Assembly (NCBI RefSeq): GCF_030408615.1
Contig: NZ_CP047187.1
Coordinates: 1,240,001-1,304,000, forward strand
Length of the DNA: 64,000 nt
Direction: 5' to 3'
From: Corynebacterium bovis DSM 20582 = CIP 54.80
GTDB taxonomy: Bacteria; Actinomycetota; Actinomycetes; Mycobacteriales; Mycobacteriaceae
A program made the position numbers and the translations under genes. The notes below the pieces were generated by a model, which was not told where the DNA came from, made no database searches, and saw only the letters and a list, made by a program, of their open reading frames with translations. This document shows, piece after piece, positions 8,751 through 17,718 of this stretch; positions within the stretch are counted from its first letter, which is position 1, and every line of letters begins with the position of its first letter.

Positions 8751-10459
8751 GCCTCCGCGTCTGGCAGCGTGAGGCCCTGGAGAAATACGTCGAGGAGGCG
8801 CCGCGGGACTATCTCGCCGTCGCGACCCCGGGGGCCGGGAAGACGACGTTCGCCCTGACGGTCGCGCGGATGCTGCTCGACACGAACGTCGTCCAGCGGG
8901 TCGTCATCGTCGTCCCCACCGAACACCTCAAGGTGCAGTGGGCGCAGTCGGCGGCGCGGCAGGGCCTCGCCATCGACGCGAAGTTCACGAACTCGTCGCC
9001 GGTCAACCCCTCCTACCACGGGGTCGCCGTGACGTACGCCCAGGTCGGGATGAAGCCGACGAAGCACTACCAGGTCGCCACCGCGAAGCGGACCCTCGTC
9101 ATCCTCGACGAGATCCACCACGCGGGTGACGCGAAGAGCTGGGGCGACGGCGTCCGTCTCGCCTACGAGCACGCGGAGCGCCGCCTCGCCCTCACGGGGA
9201 CACCGTTCCGGTCCGACGACAGCGCCATCCCGTTCGTCCGGTACCTCGACAGCGACGTCGGACCCGTGTCGGACGCCGACTACACGTACGGCTACTCCCA
9301 GGCGCTCAAGGACGGCGTGGTCCGTCCCGTCGTGTTCCTCGCGTACTCGGGGCAGGCCCGGTGGCGGTCGAGCGCGGGGGAGGAGTTCGAGGCCCGCCTC
9401 GGCGAGCCGCTCAACGCGGAGCAGACGGCCCGGGCGTGGCGCACCGCACTCGACCCCCGGGGGGAGTGGATCCCGGCGGTCCTCCAGGGTGCGCACACGC
9501 GGCTGCTGCAGCTCCGGCGGTCCATCCCCGACGCGGGCGGGCTCGTCATCGCCTCCGACACGACGACGGCCCGCGCCTACGCGAAGATCCTCGAGGGCAT
9601 CAGCTCCACACCCGTGACCGTCGTCCTCTCCGACGAGGCCGGGGCGAGCGACCGCATCGACGAGTTCTCCGCCTCCACCGACGAGTGGATGGTCGCCGTG
9701 CGCATGGTGTCCGAGGGGGTCGACGTCCCGCGGCTCGCCGTCGGCGTGTACGCGACCTCCGCCTCGACCCCCCTGTTCTTCGCCCAGGCCATCGGGCGTT
9801 TCGTGCGTGCCCGCCGCCCCGGCGAGTCCGCGAGCGTCTTCCTCCCCTCCGTGCCGGTCCTGCTGGACCTCGCCTCGAAGCTCGAACGGCAGCGCAACCA
9901 CGTCCTCGGCAAGCCGGACCGGCCCAAGGAGGGCTGGGACGACGAACTCCTCGCCCAGGCCAACCGCGAGGAGAACGAGAAGGACGAGCTGACGTCGTAC
10001 GAGACGATCGAGGCCTCCGCCGAGCTCGACAGCCTCATCTACGACGGGTCGACGTACGGCACCGCGACGATGGCCGGCTCCAGCGAGGAGGAGGAGGAGT
10101 ACCTCGGCCTGCCGGGGCTGCTCGACGCCGAGCAGATGCGGACGCTGCTCCGGCAGCGGCAGGCCGCCCAGCTCGACGCCCGGGCCCGGGCGGAGGCCGC
10201 CGAGCGCGAGGCCCGCGCCGCGGCCGCGGCACAGCCGGAGTCCGCCGGCGCGCGCCAGCACCAGGGCCGGGTGGCGAGTGAGGAACTGCCGGCGCTGCGC
10301 AAGGAGCTCAACGCGCTCGTCTCGATGACCTCGGCCCGGACCGGCCGGCCGCACGGGGCGATCCACAACGAGGCCCGGCGGAACTGCGGGGGACCGGCGA
10401 CGGCCCTGTGCACGGCGGAGCAGCTCCGCGACCGCATCGCGTACCTGCGCACCTGGTGA
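8747..10459 (+). CDS. DEAD/DEAH-box superfamily 2 helicase
   Basis: This 570-residue SF2 ATPase has Walker A ATPGAGKTT (residues 26-34), a DEAH-like box LDEIHHAGD (about 119-127), motif III LTGTPFRSDD (about 148) and motif VI QAIGRFVRARR (about 347). The helicase C-terminal lobe ends near residue 380. A charged, Glu/Ala-rich coiled-coil-like region follows, and then a C-terminal stretch (PALRKELNALVSMTSARTGRPHGAIHNEARR) that resembles a small nucleic-acid-binding module. Its architecture is like XPB/RadD-type helicases, but its substrate is unknown. Translation is coupled to the DUF3039 gene, so the small zinc-ribbon protein may be a partner. Confidence 0.88.
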   Translation: MSLRVWQREALEKYVEEAPRDYLAVATPGAGKTTFALTVARMLLDTNVVQRVVIVVPTEHLKVQWAQSAARQGLAIDAKFTNSSPVNPSYHGVAVTYAQVGMKPTKHYQVATAKRTLVILDEIHHAGDAKSWGDGVRLAYEHAERRLALTGTPFRSDDSAIPFVRYLDSDVGPVSDADYTYGYSQALKDGVVRPVVFLAYSGQARWRSSAGEEFEARLGEPLNAEQTARAWRTALDPRGEWIPAVLQGAHTRLLQLRRSIPDAGGLVIASDTTTARAYAKILEGISSTPVTVVLSDEAGASDRIDEFSASTDEWMVAVRMVSEGVDVPRLAVGVYATSASTPLFFAQAIGRFVRARRPGESASVFLPSVPVLLDLASKLERQRNHVLGKPDRPKEGWDDELLAQANREENEKDELTSYETIEASAELDSLIYDGSTYGTATMAGSSEEEEEYLGLPGLLDAEQMRTLLRQRQAAQLDARARAEAAEREARAAAAAQPESAGARQHQGRVASEELPALRKELNALVSMTSARTGRPHGAIHNEARRNCGGPATALCTAEQLRDRIAYLRTW

Positions 10460-10575
10460 GGGCGTCGGGTCGGATAGGGTGGGGAACCGACCGGCGCCGC
10501 GCGCACCGGACCCCCGCTCCGCCTGCGTCCGGGCAGGCCACCGAGCACAGCCCCCGAGACGTGGAGGACACACCC

Positions 10576-11022
10576 ATGGCACAGGACCGACCCGACTACT
10601 CCGACCTCGACCGCGGCCGGGTGCGTGACCGCGGTGCGGGTGACCGGCCGCGAGGGGGATCGGCCCGCGCCGGTCGCGCCACCGGCGGGGGGACCGCCGG
10701 GCGGGCCGTGACGCCGGTGCGGAGTTCGGGGTTGTCGCTCGCGGCGCTCATCATCGCGATCCTCGCCCTGCCGGCCGCGATGCTGCCGCTCATCGGCCTC
10801 GTCACCGGGGTCGTCGCGGTCGCGGTCGCCCTCGTCGCGCTCATCGTCGCGATGCGGCGGGGCACGCCGCGGGGCTACGCCGTCGCCGCGCTCGTCATGG
10901 CCGCTCTCGCCGTGGCGGTGGCGGCCGTCGTGACGAACGCGGCGGGGGATGTCGCGCAACGGTGCGCGGGGATGTCGGGCGACGCCCTCACCCGGTGCCG
11001 GGAGGCCGGCGGGCAGCCCTGA
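10576..11022 (+). CDS. Small membrane protein of unknown function
   Basis: I do not recognise a named family with certainty. The 148-residue product has a basic, Gly/Arg-rich cytoplasmic N-terminus. Two to three hydrophobic helices follow (SLAALIIAILALPAAMLPLIGLVTGVVAVAVALVALIVAM and YAVAALVMAALAVAVAAVV), with a short extracytoplasmic tail containing two Cys (QRCAGMSGDALTRCREAG). The topology recalls DUF4190-type proteins. GGAGG at 10563-10567 sits 8 bases before ATG 10576. A TAGGGT box at 10475-10480 could start a transcript of its own. It converges on sigA. Confidence 0.7.
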   Translation: MAQDRPDYSDLDRGRVRDRGAGDRPRGGSARAGRATGGGTAGRAVTPVRSSGLSLAALIIAILALPAAMLPLIGLVTGVVAVAVALVALIVAMRRGTPRGYAVAALVMAALAVAVAAVVTNAAGDVAQRCAGMSGDALTRCREAGGQP

Positions 11023-11212
11023 CCCCGCGCGCGGGAAGCCGCGCGGGAGACCGCGGCACCCCGGGGACGGGGCAGGGGGAAGGGGCAGGCCGGGCGTGGC
11101 AGGTCGTGCGTGGTAGGTCGTGCCGGGCCGGGGTCGAGGCCACGCACCCCAGGGGGTGAGGCCGGGCCGGGACCGGGACCACGACACACCCGGGGGCGGG
11201 TCGTGACCGGCG

Positions 11213-13024
11213 TCAGTCCAGGTAGTCCCGGAGCACCTGGGACCGGGAGGGGTGGCGCAGCTTCGACATCGTCTTCGACTCGATCTGCCGGATACGCTCC
11301 CGCGTCACCCCGTAGACCTGGCCGATCTCGTCGAGCGTGCGGGGCATCCCGTCGGTGAGGCCGAACCGCAGCTTGACGACACCGGCCTCACGGTCGGACA
11401 GCGTGTGGAGGACATCCTGCAGCTGGTCCTGGAGGAGGGTGAAGGACACCGCGTCCACCGCGATGACCGCCTCCGAGTCCTCGATGAAGTCGCCGAGCTG
11501 GCTGTCGCCCTCGTCGCCGATCGTCTGGTCGAGGGAGATCGGCTCGCGGGCGTACTGCTGGATCTCCAGGACCTTGTCCACGGAGATGTCCATCTCGCGG
11601 GCCAGCTCCTCCGGGGCCGGTTCGCGGCCGAGGTCCTGGAGCAGCTCCCGCTGGATCCGGCCGAGCTTGTTGATGACCTCGACCATGTGGACCGGGATGC
11701 GGATCGTGCGCGCCTGGTCCGCCATCGCGCGGGTGATCGCCTGGCGGATCCACCATGTGGCGTACGTCGAGAACTTGTATCCCTTGGTGTAGTCGAACTT
11801 CTCCACGGCCCGGATGAGGCCGAGGTTGCCCTCCTGGATGAGGTCGAGGAAGGCCATGCCGCGCCCGGTGTACCGCTTCGCGAGGGAGACGACGAGGCGG
11901 AGGTTCGCCTCGAGGAGGTGGTTCTTCGCCCGTCGCCCGTCGCGCTCGATCTCGCGCAGGTCTCGCCGGTTCATGGGGGAGATCTTCTCGCCCGCGGCCT
12001 TGATCTCGGAGAGCCGGTGGTGGGCGTAGAGGCCGGCCTCGATGCGCTTGGCGAGGGAGACCTCCTGCTCGGCGTTGAGCAGGGCGACCTTGCCGATCTG
12101 CTTGAGGTAGGCGCGGACCGAGTCGGCGGAGGCGGTGAGCTCGGCGTCCTTGCGGGCCTGGCGCAGCGCCGCGGACTCGTCCTCGTCCCAGACGAAGCGG
12201 CCTTCGTCGTCGTCCTCGTCCTCGTCGCCGGTGTCCGCGGCGTCGTCCGTGTCGTCGGCCTCGACACCGTCGACGGTGTCCACCGTGTCGGTGTCGGTGT
12301 CGTCGGCGAGGTCGTCGACGACGGTGACGTCGTCGACGTCGTCCTCGTCGGGGACGTCGGTGGCGGTGTCGACGTCGTCCACCGGGTCGATCCCGTCGAC
12401 CTCGGTGGCGTCCGCCACGAGGTCGTCGGACACGTCGAGGGGGCCGTCCGGGCCGGCGGGGGACGTGGAGGACTGTGCGGCGGTCTTCTTCGCGGCGGCG
12501 TTCTTCTTCGCCGCCGTCTTCTTCGCAGCGGTCTTCTTCGGCGCAGCCTTCTTCGCGGCCGTCTTCTTGGCCGTGGCCTTCTTCGCGGCGGCCTTCTTCG
12601 TGGTCGTCGTGGCGGCCGGGGCCTCGTCGGCGGCGGCCTCCGCCTCACCGGCGCGTGCGGTGTCGGCCGGGGCCTCCGAGGCGGTCGCCGCACGGGGCGT
12701 CTTCCGCGCGGTGGCCTTCTTGGCCGCGGTCTTCTTCGCGGCGGTCCGCTTGGCCGCCGTCTTCTTCGCCGGGGTGGAGGTCGTCGCCTCCGCCGTCGCC
12801 GTGCCGGCGTCGGCGGGGGCAGCGGTCGACCCCGTGGCCACCGTGGGGGCAGCTGCCTCCGCGTCGGTGACCCCGGGGGCCGCCGTCGTCGGGGCGGGTG
12901 ACTCCGTGACCGTCCGCGCGGCCGGCGACGCCGCCTTGCGTGCCACCTTCTTGGCGGCGGTCTTCTTCGCTACTTTCCGGCCGGCCGGGGTCGTGCCGTG
13001 GGTGGACGGATCGTTCGCTGCCAC
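11213..13024 (-). CDS. sigA: Primary sigma factor SigA (RpoD)
   Basis: SigA is the housekeeping sigma factor. Of its 603 residues, the first 290 or so are low complexity: a Lys/Ala-rich part with many KKTAAKK-like units, then an Asp-rich part ([17 protein letters not shown]). The conserved core follows with region 1.2 ([27 protein letters not shown]), region 2 ([40 protein letters not shown]), region 3 and region 4.2 ([20 protein letters not shown]). Start GTG 13024 has GGAAAGG 6 bases upstream; the frame is open to an ATG at 13117. A perfect TATAAT lies about 140 bases upstream. The N-terminus resembles the histone-like tails of actinobacterial HU and HrdB. Confidence 0.96.
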   Translation of the reverse strand: MAANDPSTHGTTPAGRKVAKKTAAKKVARKAASPAARTVTESPAPTTAAPGVTDAEAAAPTVATGSTAAPADAGTATAEATTSTPAKKTAAKRTAAKKTAAKKATARKTPRAATASEAPADTARAGEAEAAADEAPAATTTTKKAAAKKATAKKTAAKKAAPKKTAAKKTAAKKNAAAKKTAAQSSTSPAGPDGPLDVSDDLVADATEVDGIDPVDDVDTATDVPDEDDVDDVTVVDDLADDTDTDTVDTVDGVEADDTDDAADTGDEDEDDDEGRFVWDEDESAALRQARKDAELTASADSVRAYLKQIGKVALLNAEQEVSLAKRIEAGLYAHHRLSEIKAAGEKISPMNRRDLREIERDGRRAKNHLLEANLRLVVSLAKRYTGRGMAFLDLIQEGNLGLIRAVEKFDYTKGYKFSTYATWWIRQAITRAMADQARTIRIPVHMVEVINKLGRIQRELLQDLGREPAPEELAREMDISVDKVLEIQQYAREPISLDQTIGDEGDSQLGDFIEDSEAVIAVDAVSFTLLQDQLQDVLHTLSDREAGVVKLRFGLTDGMPRTLDEIGQVYGVTRERIRQIESKTMSKLRHPSRSQVLRDYLD

Positions 13025-13163
13025 AGAAGCCCTTTCCAGTACAGATACGTGTTGTGACGCACCGTGGTGCGTGTGCTTCCTACGGAGTGCGGCAGGACGG
13101 TCGTGGGTCGGAGTCACCGACCTCTGAGAGCGTCAATTCCTTGCTGCGCACAACAGACCTCAC

Positions 13164-13169
13164 ATTATA
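13164..13169 (-). promoter_or_regulatory. -10 box of sigA
   Basis: A perfect TATAAT on the reverse strand sits in the sigA-ppgK gap. Transcription from about 13157 would give a leader of about 130 bases. A recognisable -35 is missing 17 bases upstream. Confidence 0.55.
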
Positions 13170-13226
13170 ACCCAGTGCCGGCCGGTCCTGCCCGTTCGGG
13201 CCGGTCACCGGGACGAGGACGGACGG

Positions 13227-14048
13227 TCAGGGCCGCAGCCCGTCGCGCACCGCGAGGGCGGCGCCGACGATGCCGGCACGGTTCCGCAGCTCCGCCGGGA
13301 CGACCTCGGCGTCGACGGTCAGGTGCGGGATCCACTTCTCGGCCTTGCGGGAGATCCCGCCCCCGACGATGAACGTCCCGGGGGAAAAGAGGCGCCGGAA
13401 CTCGTGGAGGACGCCGTCGACCCGCTTCGCCCACTCCTTGTACGAGAGCTCCTCGCGGTCACGGACCGCGGACGACGCCCAGGTCTCCGTCTCGCCGTTC
13501 GCGTAGGGGAAGTGCCCGAGCTCCGTGTTCGGGAACAGGTGCCCGTCCATGAGGAGGGCTGAGCCGATGCCGGTGCCGAAGGTCAGCATGATGACCGAGC
13601 CGGACCGTGCCCGCGGGTCCCCGTAGGTGACCTCGGCGATGCCAGCGGCGTCGGCGTCGTTGAGGACGGTGATCGTGCGGTCCCGGCCGAGGTGCCGGTG
13701 GAACAGCTCGTCGACGTCCGTGCCGATCCACGTCGGGTCGATGTTGGCCGCCGACTCGGCGGTCTGGTTCCGGACGACCGCCGGGACGGTGAGCCCGACG
13801 GGGCCCTCCCACCCGGCCTCGTCGAGGAGCCGGGCGACGGTCTCCGCGACGGCGTCGGGGGTCGCCGGTCGCGGGGTCTCGATCTTGATGCGGTCGGTCG
13901 TGAACTCGCCCGTCGAGTAGTCGACGGCGGCCCCCTTGATGCCGCTCCCGCCGATGTCGACACCGAAGCCGATCTCCGGTGACTGCGTTCCCGAACCCTC
14001 TGCCACGCCGTGCCCTTCCGTGTGTGCCGCTGCTGCCGCTGATGCCAT
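13227..14048 (-). CDS. ppgK: Polyphosphate glucokinase PpgK
   Basis: PpgK phosphorylates glucose with polyphosphate (and often ATP), a trait of Actinobacteria. The ROK-type protein has the phosphate loop GFGVDIGGSGIKGAAVD, the catalytic-loop region TVLNDADAAGIAE, FGTGIGSALLMDG and NTELGHF. The actinobacterial FSPGTFIVGGGISRKAEKW and RNRAGIVGAA blocks follow. ATG 14048 is 8 bases downstream of TACGAT and would be a leaderless start giving 273 residues. An internal GTG at 14006 with GGAAGG upstream would give 259 residues and fits the length of C. glutamicum PpgK better, so the start is open. It is transcribed away from DUF4193. Confidence 0.93.
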   Translation of the reverse strand: MASAAAAAHTEGHGVAEGSGTQSPEIGFGVDIGGSGIKGAAVDYSTGEFTTDRIKIETPRPATPDAVAETVARLLDEAGWEGPVGLTVPAVVRNQTAESAANIDPTWIGTDVDELFHRHLGRDRTITVLNDADAAGIAEVTYGDPRARSGSVIMLTFGTGIGSALLMDGHLFPNTELGHFPYANGETETWASSAVRDREELSYKEWAKRVDGVLHEFRRLFSPGTFIVGGGISRKAEKWIPHLTVDAEVVPAELRNRAGIVGAALAVRDGLRP

Positions 14049-14056
14049 GGAGCCTG

Positions 14057-14062
14057 ATCGTA
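14057..14062 (-). promoter_or_regulatory. -10 box of ppgK, leaderless type
   Basis: TACGAT on the reverse strand ends 8 bases before ATG 14048. If it is the main promoter, the longer PpgK is made from a leaderless mRNA. Confidence 0.45.
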
Positions 14063-14151
14063 CAGTCAGAGCGGGCCCGCGCGTAGCCCGCGTCGAGGGG
14101 CGGGTCGCCGGCGCGGGAGGAACCCCCGCGGGGGTCGCCGACGGGGGTGAT

Positions 14152-14180
14152 GTGACAACCGTTCCCGAGTGATTTAGTAT
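14152..14180 (+). promoter_or_regulatory. Promoter of the DUF4193 gene
   Basis: GTGACA (14152-14157), a 17-base spacer and TAGTAT (14175-14180) form one of the better sigma-70 promoters in the window. The predicted transcript has a leader of about 110 bases before ATG 14299. Confidence 0.55.
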
Positions 14181-14298
14181 CCGCGAACGACGCACCGCCG
14201 ATTCCGTGCCCGACACGGGGCTCACCGTCGTCGGCCGGCCGGAATCGGGCCGTGCCCTCCGCACTCACACGACACCACGATCCACCGAGGAGATGACG

Positions 14299-14598
14299 AT
14301 GGCCACGGACTACGACGCACCGCGGACGCGGACCGACGAGCAGATCGAGACGGATTCGCTCGAAGGTCTCAAGGCCGCGGAGAAGGCGGAACCCGCCGTC
14401 GACGACACCGACGACGGCGACATCGTCGAACCCTTCGACATCCCGATGGCGGAGCTGTCGGGTGAGGAGCTCTCCGGCTCCGTCATCCCCCGGCAGAGCG
14501 ACGAGTTCACGTGCAGCGTGTGCTTCCTCGTCCAGCACCGCAGCCGCATCGCCGAGGACGAGGGCGACGGCACGTACATCTGCGTCGACTGCGCCTGA
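14299..14598 (+). CDS. DUF4193 domain-containing protein
   Basis: This is a 99-residue acidic protein starting MATDYDAPR, the standard opening of DUF4193. Its C-terminus has CSVCF and CVDC pairs spaced like a zinc ribbon and ends right after the last Cys-Ala. The function is unknown. GAGGAG at 14287-14292 is 6 bases from ATG 14299; a nearer in-frame ATG at 14293 overlaps the Shine-Dalgarno and is less likely. The position between ppgK and DUF3093/dut matches, from memory, the order in mycobacteria. Confidence 0.9.
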   Translation: MATDYDAPRTRTDEQIETDSLEGLKAAEKAEPAVDDTDDGDIVEPFDIPMAELSGEELSGSVIPRQSDEFTCSVCFLVQHRSRIAEDEGDGTYICVDCA

Positions 14599-14683
14599 GT
14601 CGAGCGGGGGAGCGCACGACCGCACGGCGGTCAGGAGGGTGCCGCAGCAGGCCCGGCGGAGGGGGTGGCGTCGTGACCCGGGG

Positions 14684-15214
14684 TCAGACGACGGGCCGGT
14701 CGAGGGCCGCGAGCAGGCGGTCGGGGGCGGTCGAGGACACGAGCCAGTAGGGGGTCGGGTCGTCCGGGTCGTCGAGCACGAGCAGCGCCATCGTCGGGAC
14801 CCACGCCTTGTGGACGACGAAGGCCGCGGGGTCGAGCTGCCGGCCCATCGCCGCACTCTTCGCGGTGTGGGGGACGACCATCGTCCGCGAGACGACGGAG
14901 GCCGGGAGCGACGCGTCACCGACGTCGAGCCACCGCTCGCCGTCGTCGTCGGTGACGACGCGGATGCGCGTGCGGGACATCCACCACAGGGCCCACCCGG
15001 CCAGGCCCATGACGACGATGAACGCCACCACCCCGACCCATGTGGGGCGGGACATCTGGCTCTGCCACCCGATGAGGGCGGAGACACCGAGCGCGAGAAG
15101 CCACCAGGATAAGGGGACGCGCTGGGTCTCCTCGTAGAGGACGCGCGAGCGCGACGGCCCGTTGTGGCCGTCTGCGGCGTCGGAACCGGACGTCGGGTCA
15201 CTGGTGGAAGTCAC
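14684..15214 (-). CDS. DUF3093 domain-containing membrane protein
   Basis: This 176-residue protein has the conserved LYEETQRVPLSWWLLALG. Two membrane helices (WWLLALGVSALIGW and WVGVVAFIVVMGLAGWALWW) are followed by a soluble domain with DASLPASVVSRTMVVPHTAKSAAMGRQLDPAAFVVHKAWVPTMALLVLDDPDDPTPYWLVSS, which is typical of DUF3093. The role is unknown. GTG 15214 lies 8 bases downstream of TAGACT, predicting a leaderless mRNA. It is divergent from dut, whose -10 box is the same hexamer. Confidence 0.87.
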   Translation of the reverse strand: MTSTSDPTSGSDAADGHNGPSRSRVLYEETQRVPLSWWLLALGVSALIGWQSQMSRPTWVGVVAFIVVMGLAGWALWWMSRTRIRVVTDDDGERWLDVGDASLPASVVSRTMVVPHTAKSAAMGRQLDPAAFVVHKAWVPTMALLVLDDPDDPTPYWLVSSTAPDRLLAALDRPVV

Positions 15215-15222
15215 GGTGAGCA

Positions 15223-15228
15223 AGTCTA
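15223..15228 (-). promoter_or_regulatory. -10 box of the DUF3093 gene, leaderless type
   Basis: TAGACT on the reverse strand ends 8 bases before GTG 15214. No ribosome binding site lies between them. Confidence 0.5.
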
Positions 15229-15347
15229 GCCCCCGGGGGTGCCCCGGCCGGTCAACGCTCCCCGTCGGGCGACCCCGGCCGTCCGCGGCCGGCCCCCCGG
15301 CACCGCCCCGGACCCCGGCGCCGGATGGCGGCGCGGCGGACCTGCCG

Positions 15348-15353
15348 TAGACT
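15348..15353 (+). promoter_or_regulatory. -10 box of dut, leaderless type
   Basis: TAGACT ends 7 bases before ATG 15361. The short gap has no purine-rich ribosome binding site, so the transcript probably begins at the start codon. Confidence 0.55.
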
Positions 15354-15360
15354 ACGGCCC

Positions 15361-15909
15361 ATGAATGACCCCAGCCCGAGCGACACCGTGACCGCATCCG
15401 CGACGACCGCGACATCCTCCGCCCCGACGACCGGCGGCGGGCGGGGGACCGGGCTGGGCGGCGGTGACGAACCGCTCCGCGTCCACCGGCTCGACCGGGA
15501 CCTGCCGCTGCCCCGCCGGGCACACCCGGGGGACGCCGGGATCGACCTCCACTCCACGGAGGACCTCACCCTGCAGCCCGGACAGCGGGAGCTCGTCGGC
15601 ACGGGCATCGCCGTCGCCCTGCCGCCCGGCACCGTCGGCCTCGTCCACCCGCGGTCGGGTCGGGCGTGGCGGGACGGGCTGTCGATCGTCAACGCGCCCG
15701 GCACGGTGGACGCCGGCTACCGGGGCGAGATCAAGGTCTGCCTCATCAACCTCGACCGGGTGACCCCCGTGACGATCGCCCGCGGCGACCGGATCGCCCA
15801 GTTCCTCGTGCAGGACGTCCGGCTCTGCGAGGTCGAGGAGGTCGCGGATGCGGCGGACCTGGGGGAGAGTGAACGTGGGGACGGCGGCCACGGGTCGAGC
15901 GGGACGTGA
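15361..15909 (+). CDS. dut: Deoxyuridine 5'-triphosphate nucleotidohydrolase (dUTPase)
   Basis: Dut cleaves dUTP to dUMP and pyrophosphate, keeping uracil out of DNA and feeding dTMP synthesis. The trimeric dUTPase motifs appear in order: DAGIDLHS (I), PRSGRAW (II), [14 protein letters not shown] (III), [10 protein letters not shown] (IV) and a C-terminal [10 protein letters not shown] (V). The 182-residue length includes a Thr/Gly-rich N-terminal extension of about 40 residues; the leaderless promoter places the start at ATG 15361. The next gene begins 130 bases downstream with its own ribosome binding site. Confidence 0.95.
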   Translation: MNDPSPSDTVTASATTATSSAPTTGGGRGTGLGGGDEPLRVHRLDRDLPLPRRAHPGDAGIDLHSTEDLTLQPGQRELVGTGIAVALPPGTVGLVHPRSGRAWRDGLSIVNAPGTVDAGYRGEIKVCLINLDRVTPVTIARGDRIAQFLVQDVRLCEVEEVADAADLGESERGDGGHGSSGT

Positions 15910-16039
15910 CCCCTCACCCGGGAGGGGGCCGACGGGACCCCACCGGCACCGACCGCAGCAGCACGTGGTGACACCCTGAGCGGTGTCCGCCACGACCAGG
16001 CGTGGACCAGGCAGCAACGTTGAAGGAGGCGGAGGCGAC

Positions 16040-16999
16040 ATGTGGCCTTTCGGATCGAACAAGAAGGACAGCACCGGGGACGACCCGGCGGACGGCCGGA
16101 CCGTCGCCCCGGGCGAGACCCGCGGTGACGACGTGACCGGGACGGCCGACGCCCCCGGGCGGACGGGGGACGCGACCCGGGACCCCCGCGGCGGCTCCGT
16201 GTCGGCCGGGGCGACGGCGGCCACGGCCGGTGGCCCGGCGGACGACTACGACCCGGTCAACGGGGAGTACGGCCCGTTCGACGGTGACTCCGTGAGCTAC
16301 ACCGACTTCGACTTCTCGGACTTCGCGAAGGGCGGCCTGGACCTCGGCTCGATCATGGTCCCCGTTCCCCACACCGCCGAGGTGCAGGTCGAGATGGGGC
16401 CGGAGGGCCCGCAGATGATCCACGTCATCTGCGAACACGGCCGGTTGACGCCGGTCGCCTTCGCCGCGCCGCGGGCCGGTGGCCTGTGGCAGGAGGCGAT
16501 CCCCGACATCGTCGAGGGGATGCGCGCCGACGGCATGACCGTCGAGGTGGGCCGGGGACCGTGGGGCGACGAGGTCCTCGCCGAGGCCGGCGACGGCGCC
16601 ATGCGGATCATCGGCGTCGACGGCCCGCGGTGGATGCTCCGCCTCACCCTCGCCGGCCCCGCGTCGTCCCGGGACGCGCTCGCCGAGCTCGCCCGGGAGG
16701 TGCTCGCCCGGACGTTCGTCGTCCGCGGGACCGAGCCGATCCCCGCGGGGACGCCTCTTCCGGTGACGATCCCCGCGGCGATGGCGGAGGAGCTGCAGCG
16801 CGCCCTCGCCGAGCAGCAGGCCCAGGCCGCGGCCCAGGTCCAGGGTGGTACGCCGGGGGCCGACGGCGGCGGTGCGGCCCCGACACCCCGGGGCCCGGAG
16901 CGCACCGGCGGGGCGACACCCCGCCAGCAGGTCGACGGCGGTGAGCCGGGGCCGGGGTCCGACGCCGGCACCGGGCGTCCCGCGGGCGGGGCGTCATGA
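16040..16999 (+). CDS. DUF3710 domain-containing protein
   Basis: This 319-residue cytoplasmic protein starts MWPFGSNKK. The DUF3710 core runs through GPFDGDSVSYTDFDFSDFAKGGLDLGSIMVPVP to LAREVLARTFVVRGTEPIPAGTPLPVTIP. The last 70 residues are a Gln/Ala/Gly-rich tail without structure. ATG 16040 follows GGAGGCGGAGG closely. The function is unknown. It is coupled by an ATGA overlap to DUF3159, and that gene in turn to the RNA methyltransferase, forming a three-gene operon. Confidence 0.87.
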   Translation: MWPFGSNKKDSTGDDPADGRTVAPGETRGDDVTGTADAPGRTGDATRDPRGGSVSAGATAATAGGPADDYDPVNGEYGPFDGDSVSYTDFDFSDFAKGGLDLGSIMVPVPHTAEVQVEMGPEGPQMIHVICEHGRLTPVAFAAPRAGGLWQEAIPDIVEGMRADGMTVEVGRGPWGDEVLAEAGDGAMRIIGVDGPRWMLRLTLAGPASSRDALAELAREVLARTFVVRGTEPIPAGTPLPVTIPAAMAEELQRALAEQQAQAAAQVQGGTPGADGGGAAPTPRGPERTGGATPRQQVDGGEPGPGSDAGTGRPAGGAS

Positions 17000-17718
17000 C
17001 CGGCGACCTCGACCGTGACCCGACGGACGTGGACGGGCCGGGTGACGGGCGGCCGGCGCCGGAGCGGCCCGGGGTCGGCGCGGCCCGCGGGGACCTCGCG
17101 GACATCACGGACGAACCCGTGGAGAAGGGCGCCGGGACGGTGCTCGAGCAGATGGGCGGCCTCAGCGGCATGGTCGCGTCGGTGCTGCCGGTCCTCGTGC
17201 TCGTCCCCGTCAACGCCCGCTGGGGGCTGACCCCGGCGATCGTGTCCGCCGTCGTCGTCGCGCTCGCGGTGTTCGCGTGGCGGCTCGTCCGGCGGGAGAC
17301 GGTGCAGCCGGCGGTGTCGGGGCTCCTCGGCGTCGCGGTGTGTGCGCTCATCGCCTGGTGGGTCGGGGACGCGAAGGGCTACTTCGCGTACGGCATCTGG
17401 TACTCGCTCGTCGCCGGCATCGCGTTCGTCGTGTCGTGCGTCGTGCGGTGGCCGCTGGTCGGGGCGCTGTGGCACGCGGTCAACGGCCGTGGGCACCGGT
17501 GGCGCTCGAACCGCGTCGCCGTGCGGGCGTACACGTGGGCGACGCTCGCGTGGGCAGTGGTCTTCTTCGCCCGCTTCGCCGTCCAGCAGTGGTTCTACGC
17601 CCAGGACTCGACGGGCGCCCTCGGCGTCGCGCGCATCGTCATGGGTGTGCCCTTGACCGTCGTCGTCGTCCTCATCTCCGTCTGGGCCGTGCGGCGTGCC
17701 GACGGGGCCGAGCGGTGA
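16996..17718 (+). CDS. DUF3159 domain-containing integral membrane protein
   Basis: The 240-residue product has a charged N-terminus and about five or six membrane helices. The DUF3159 signature EQMGGLSGMVASVLPVLVLVPVN is present, as are WWVGDAKGYFAYGIWYSLVAGIAFVVS and WAVVFFARFAVQQWFYAQ. The pattern resembles small intracellular-septation/transport-type membrane proteins, but no substrate is known. ATG and GTG overlaps of 4 bases couple it to both neighbours. Confidence 0.87.
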   Translation: MTGDLDRDPTDVDGPGDGRPAPERPGVGAARGDLADITDEPVEKGAGTVLEQMGGLSGMVASVLPVLVLVPVNARWGLTPAIVSAVVVALAVFAWRLVRRETVQPAVSGLLGVAVCALIAWWVGDAKGYFAYGIWYSLVAGIAFVVSCVVRWPLVGALWHAVNGRGHRWRSNRVAVRAYTWATLAWAVVFFARFAVQQWFYAQDSTGALGVARIVMGVPLTVVVVLISVWAVRRADGAER

